From Bdellovibrio bacteriovorus (GTDB taxonomy: Bacteria > Bdellovibrionota > Bdellovibrionia > Bdellovibrionales > Bdellovibrionaceae): a stretch of DNA of 64,000 nt. The position numbers and the translations under genes were made by a program. A model generated the notes under the pieces. It had not been told where the DNA came from and made no database searches. It saw only the letters and a list, made by a program, of their open reading frames with translations. Shown here piece by piece: positions 61,518 to 64,000 of the stretch. The DNA is taken from NCBI RefSeq assembly GCF_001592735.1, contig NZ_LUKE01000001.1, positions 248,001-312,000 of the forward strand, in the 5' to 3' direction. The first letter of the stretch is position 1. Each line of letters begins with the position of its first letter.

Positions 61518-61694
61518 AGATTCCCCCTAAAACAATTCAAAGCAAAACATGTTTTTATATAATTATTCTACTCCAATTCATGAAAAGGGGTACGGCATCG
61601 AGGGCAAAAATGAAAAAGCATGCAAGGTAACAGTTTGCTATCGCGCAACATAGGGATAAATAATAATTTATTTTGAACTCACAAGGCTATTGGC

Positions 61695-62381
61695 TTAAAA
61701 CGTTCGTTTTGCACGGATCCAAAGTCTTAATGGAGATAATTCTTTCTCTGTAATCCCAACAAAATGGGTGGTGATTTTATAAAATCCGTCCACACCCGTA
61801 ATCTCTTCGCAGTGATCTACCCGGACCGCCACTTCGCGAATACCAACGTCCCCGAAAATGCTAGAGTGAACGCGCAGAATTTTACCCAAAGGCATCGGGA
61901 CGAGACTTTTAAAGTCCATCCCCAGTTCCGACACCGAAGTGATCTCGGTTTTCGTGTCCCACTCGGCTTGATAATGAACGCGGGCCTGGGCAAAGTGGGC
62001 CGATTCTTCGGGCTTAGTTTTTAAAAGATTCTGAATTTTTGCCAACAGAAGTTCTGGATCTAGAGGCTTCACGACATAATCGTTCACCCCAGATTCAATA
62101 CCTTTTTCAACGTCTTCTTTTTCACGTTTCCCCGTCAACAAGATCACCGGAAGTTTCGCCAAAGCGGGTTCTTTACGAACAGTGCGGGTCAAGGCATAAC
62201 CATCAGCACCACCAGGCATAATCGCATCCGTAATAAGCAAATCCATAGGTTCGCTGGTTAAGACTTTAAGAGCATCCAGCGCATTGGTACAGGCAATAAC
62301 AGCGTACCCCGCCCCCGTCAACAAAGCTTCCAATGTCAGAAGTACACTTTTTTGATCGTCTACGATAAGTATCCGTGCCAA
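61695..62381 (-). CDS. Response regulator with C-terminal PilZ-like domain
   Basis: 228 residues. An N-terminal receiver has ILIVDDQKS, LLITDAIMPGG with the phosphorylated Asp, and LLTGKREKEDVEKGIESGVNDYVVKPL. After a short helix, about 130-228 is a beta-rich domain (SVSELGMDFKSLVPMPLGKILRVHSSIF), which resembles a PilZ barrel; the N-terminal RxxxR of PilZ is not clear, so cyclic-di-GMP binding is doubtful. It may be the output of one of the neighbouring kinases. It lies 34 nt after the kinase gene on its 5' side. Confidence 0.75.
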   Translation of the reverse strand: MARILIVDDQKSVLLTLEALLTGAGYAVIACTNALDALKVLTSEPMDLLITDAIMPGGADGYALTRTVRKEPALAKLPVILLTGKREKEDVEKGIESGVNDYVVKPLDPELLLAKIQNLLKTKPEESAHFAQARVHYQAEWDTKTEITSVSELGMDFKSLVPMPLGKILRVHSSIFGDVGIREVAVRVDHCEEITGVDGFYKITTHFVGITEKELSPLRLWIRAKRTF

Positions 62382-62415
62382 AGCTTCCTCCCTTCATCCT
62401 TCGCGAAGCTTTATA

Positions 62416-64000
62416 TTAACTTGCTTTTTGCATTCGATAATCTTTTAAGTCCGCCAAGCTTTTTTTGAATTGAGCCTGGATTTGTGAAAGCAGTTGGTCG
62501 CCGATTTTTAAATCTTTAAGGCCTTCCGCCGTTTCACATAACTCTGCTAATTTTTTTGCCCCCAAAGTAGCGCTCGCCGATTTCAATGCGTGCGCCGCTT
62601 CCGAGAAGGTTTGTACGTTCCGATCTTGAAGCGATTTTTCCATGGCATCAATTAATTCAGGCGCCGAATGCTCTAAATCATGAATCAATGCCGAGATCAG
62701 ACTTTGATCTTTAACCATGTAAGTTTCAAGCTTGCCTAAGACCGCAGCATCTAATGAATTTTGGGCTAATCCCACCCAGTTTTCTAAAGCACGCACCAGA
62801 TGCGGAAGCTCTAAGGGTTTCGCTAAATAATCATCCATACCGGCTTCTTTATATCGGGTCAGATCTTGACCACCACCATCGGCCGTCAAAGCCAGAATCG
62901 GCATCTTATGACCTTTAGCGCGGATGTGTTTGGTAGCCTCAAAACCATTTAGTACTGGCATCTGGCAATCCATCAAAACTAAATCATAAGAATTCTGTGC
63001 GACCTTTTCACAAGCAACAAGACCGTTAGAAGCCACATCGACCTTCAATCCCAGTTTTTGCAAATAACTTTGCGCGACTTTTTGATTCACGATTTGGTCT
63101 TCAACTAAAAGCACGTGTCCTTGAAAAAGCTCTTCAAATTTGACTTCTTGAGCGCGCGGAATATCTTGTGCCGCCGCGGTCGGTAAATGAATCTCAAACC
63201 AGAATGTAGACCCTAGACCGACCACACTCTCCACACCGATCTGACCTTTCATCATGTCCACCAACTGCTTAGAAATGGAAAGACCTAAACCGGTCCCCCC
63301 ATATTTAAGACCCGCCGTGGTTTGAAAGTATTTTTGGAAAAGCGCGCGACGCTCTTCTTCTTTCATACCTGGCCCAGTATCGCGAACTTCAAAACGCAAG
63401 CGCATGGAGCCATCTAAGCCCAAAGCTTGAGTGATCTCTAAATTCACGGACCCTTTTTGCGTGAACTTCACCGCATTCCCCATCAGATTTGTCAGGATCT
63501 GGCGCAAGCGCCCCCCATCCCCAACAAAATACCAAGGGCGCAGTTTCGCCATTTCTACGGACAGCATCAGATTTTTTTCACCCGCTGCAGGTTTAAAGAT
63601 CTCTATAAGATCTTTGACCATAAATTCTAAATCAAAAGGTTTTGGATCTAGTCGAACTTTACCCGCTTCGATTTTGGAATAATCTAAAATATCATTGATC
63701 AGCATTAATAAGGATTCAGCCGACCTTTTCACCACGCCCACGTATTCAGACTGCTCTGAACTTAACTTCGTTTCGGCAAGAAGTGTCGTCATGCCGATGA
63801 CACCATTCATGGGCGTGCGGATTTCATGGCTCATTGCCGCTAAGAAGTCTGATTTTTTTAATGATGCTTCGACTGCCGCTTCACGCGCACGTTGCCATTC
63901 TTGTTCAACCATTTTACGACGAGTCACATCGCGGAAGACCACCAAGGCCCCGCCAATGCCACCTTCGATCGTTCCAATCGACCGGCTGCTTAAACTGATA
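62416..64000 (-). CDS. Tripartite hybrid histidine kinase, 5' end outside window
   Basis: The frame stays open to the right-hand window edge, so the start is missing; about 528 codons are seen. The visible order is the end of a PAS domain ([20 protein letters not shown]), HisKA ([17 protein letters not shown]), HATPase ([23 protein letters not shown]), a receiver ([34 protein letters not shown]) and an Hpt domain with [13 protein letters not shown], where His takes the phosphoryl group. This is a full phosphorelay in one protein, as in BarA-like or ArcB-like kinases. The Hpt can pass phosphate to a separate regulator such as the one next to it. Confidence 0.92.
   Translation of the reverse strand, partial: ISLSSRSIGTIEGGIGGALVVFRDVTRRKMVEQEWQRAREAAVEASLKKSDFLAAMSHEIRTPMNGVIGMTTLLAETKLSSEQSEYVGVVKRSAESLLMLINDILDYSKIEAGKVRLDPKPFDLEFMVKDLIEIFKPAAGEKNLMLSVEMAKLRPWYFVGDGGRLRQILTNLMGNAVKFTQKGSVNLEITQALGLDGSMRLRFEVRDTGPGMKEEERRALFQKYFQTTAGLKYGGTGLGLSISKQLVDMMKGQIGVESVVGLGSTFWFEIHLPTAAAQDIPRAQEVKFEELFQGHVLLVEDQIVNQKVAQSYLQKLGLKVDVASNGLVACEKVAQNSYDLVLMDCQMPVLNGFEATKHIRAKGHKMPILALTADGGGQDLTRYKEAGMDDYLAKPLELPHLVRALENWVGLAQNSLDAAVLGKLETYMVKDQSLISALIHDLEHSAPELIDAMEKSLQDRNVQTFSEAAHALKSASATLGAKKLAELCETAEGLKDLKIGDQLLSQIQAQFKKSLADLKDYRMQKAS

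Overview
The window reads as a piece of chromosome from a Bdellovibrio-like predatory bacterium (phylum Bdellovibrionota). This is inferred from gene content and style, not from a marker gene. There are many small exported proteins, lipoproteins with the phrase FQNCSK at the lipid-attachment Cys, a fibre-like surface protein of the kind Bdellovibrio carries in large numbers, and many secreted hydrolases and cell-wall enzymes. There is also a dense two-component and chemoreceptor set. GC content is moderate and even. No rRNA, tRNA, CRISPR array, insertion sequence or prophage was found. Genes are tightly packed on both strands, and no gap between genes exceeds about 300 bases.

Layout. 1-4330 (minus strand) is an overlapping four-gene operon: a DUF4956 membrane protein, a HlyD-like adaptor fused to a beta-propeller-like domain, a TolC-like outer-membrane protein and a VTC polyphosphate-polymerase-like protein cut by the window edge. 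4454-15400 holds mixed genes: an exported alpha/beta hydrolase, two FQNCSK lipoproteins (one vWA, one with an 18-residue repeat), a KH RNA-binding protein, an RluA pseudouridine synthase, a patatin, an NmrA-like reductase and a Ca2+/H+ antiporter. 15428-17706 has a chemoreceptor and a Nudix hydrolase. 17783-20486 is a palindrome-controlled cassette of a DUF3943 protein, a beta-barrel and two PAP2 phosphatases. 21383-23721 has a methyltransferase divergent from a SWIM zinc-finger/J-domain protein, separated by paired 16-bp operators.

23699-31815 is a run of exported proteins: endonuclease I, a protein-glutaminase-like enzyme, ankyrin, Skp-like and patatin-like proteins, and several unknowns. 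31947-33873 is an alkylation-repair pair (Ada-AlkA fusion plus Ogt). 34799-41978 is rich in envelope genes: an NlpC/P60-like lipoprotein, a fibre-like protein with its lipoprotein partner, a lytic transglycosylase, a free-standing paralogue of the propeller domain of the first operon, and MipA/OmpV. 41975-57238 includes metG, an ArsR-DUF2087 regulator operon under a 38-bp palindrome, an HNH endonuclease, a GH13 glucosidase, a pair of ABC-2 permeases, a sugar dehydrogenase, and metF-metH. 57340-64000 has a DUF72 protein, an L,D-transpeptidase/lysozyme-like fusion lipoprotein, two hybrid histidine kinases (one cut by the window edge) and a REC-PilZ-like regulator.

The genes share an envelope theme: peptidoglycan cutting and cross-linking, lipid or phosphate-ester hydrolysis, outer-membrane barrels and exported hydrolases. 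The best candidates for an undescribed system are the VTC/DUF4956/HlyD-propeller/TolC operon with its detached propeller paralogue, and the DUF3943/barrel/PAP2/PAP2 cassette.
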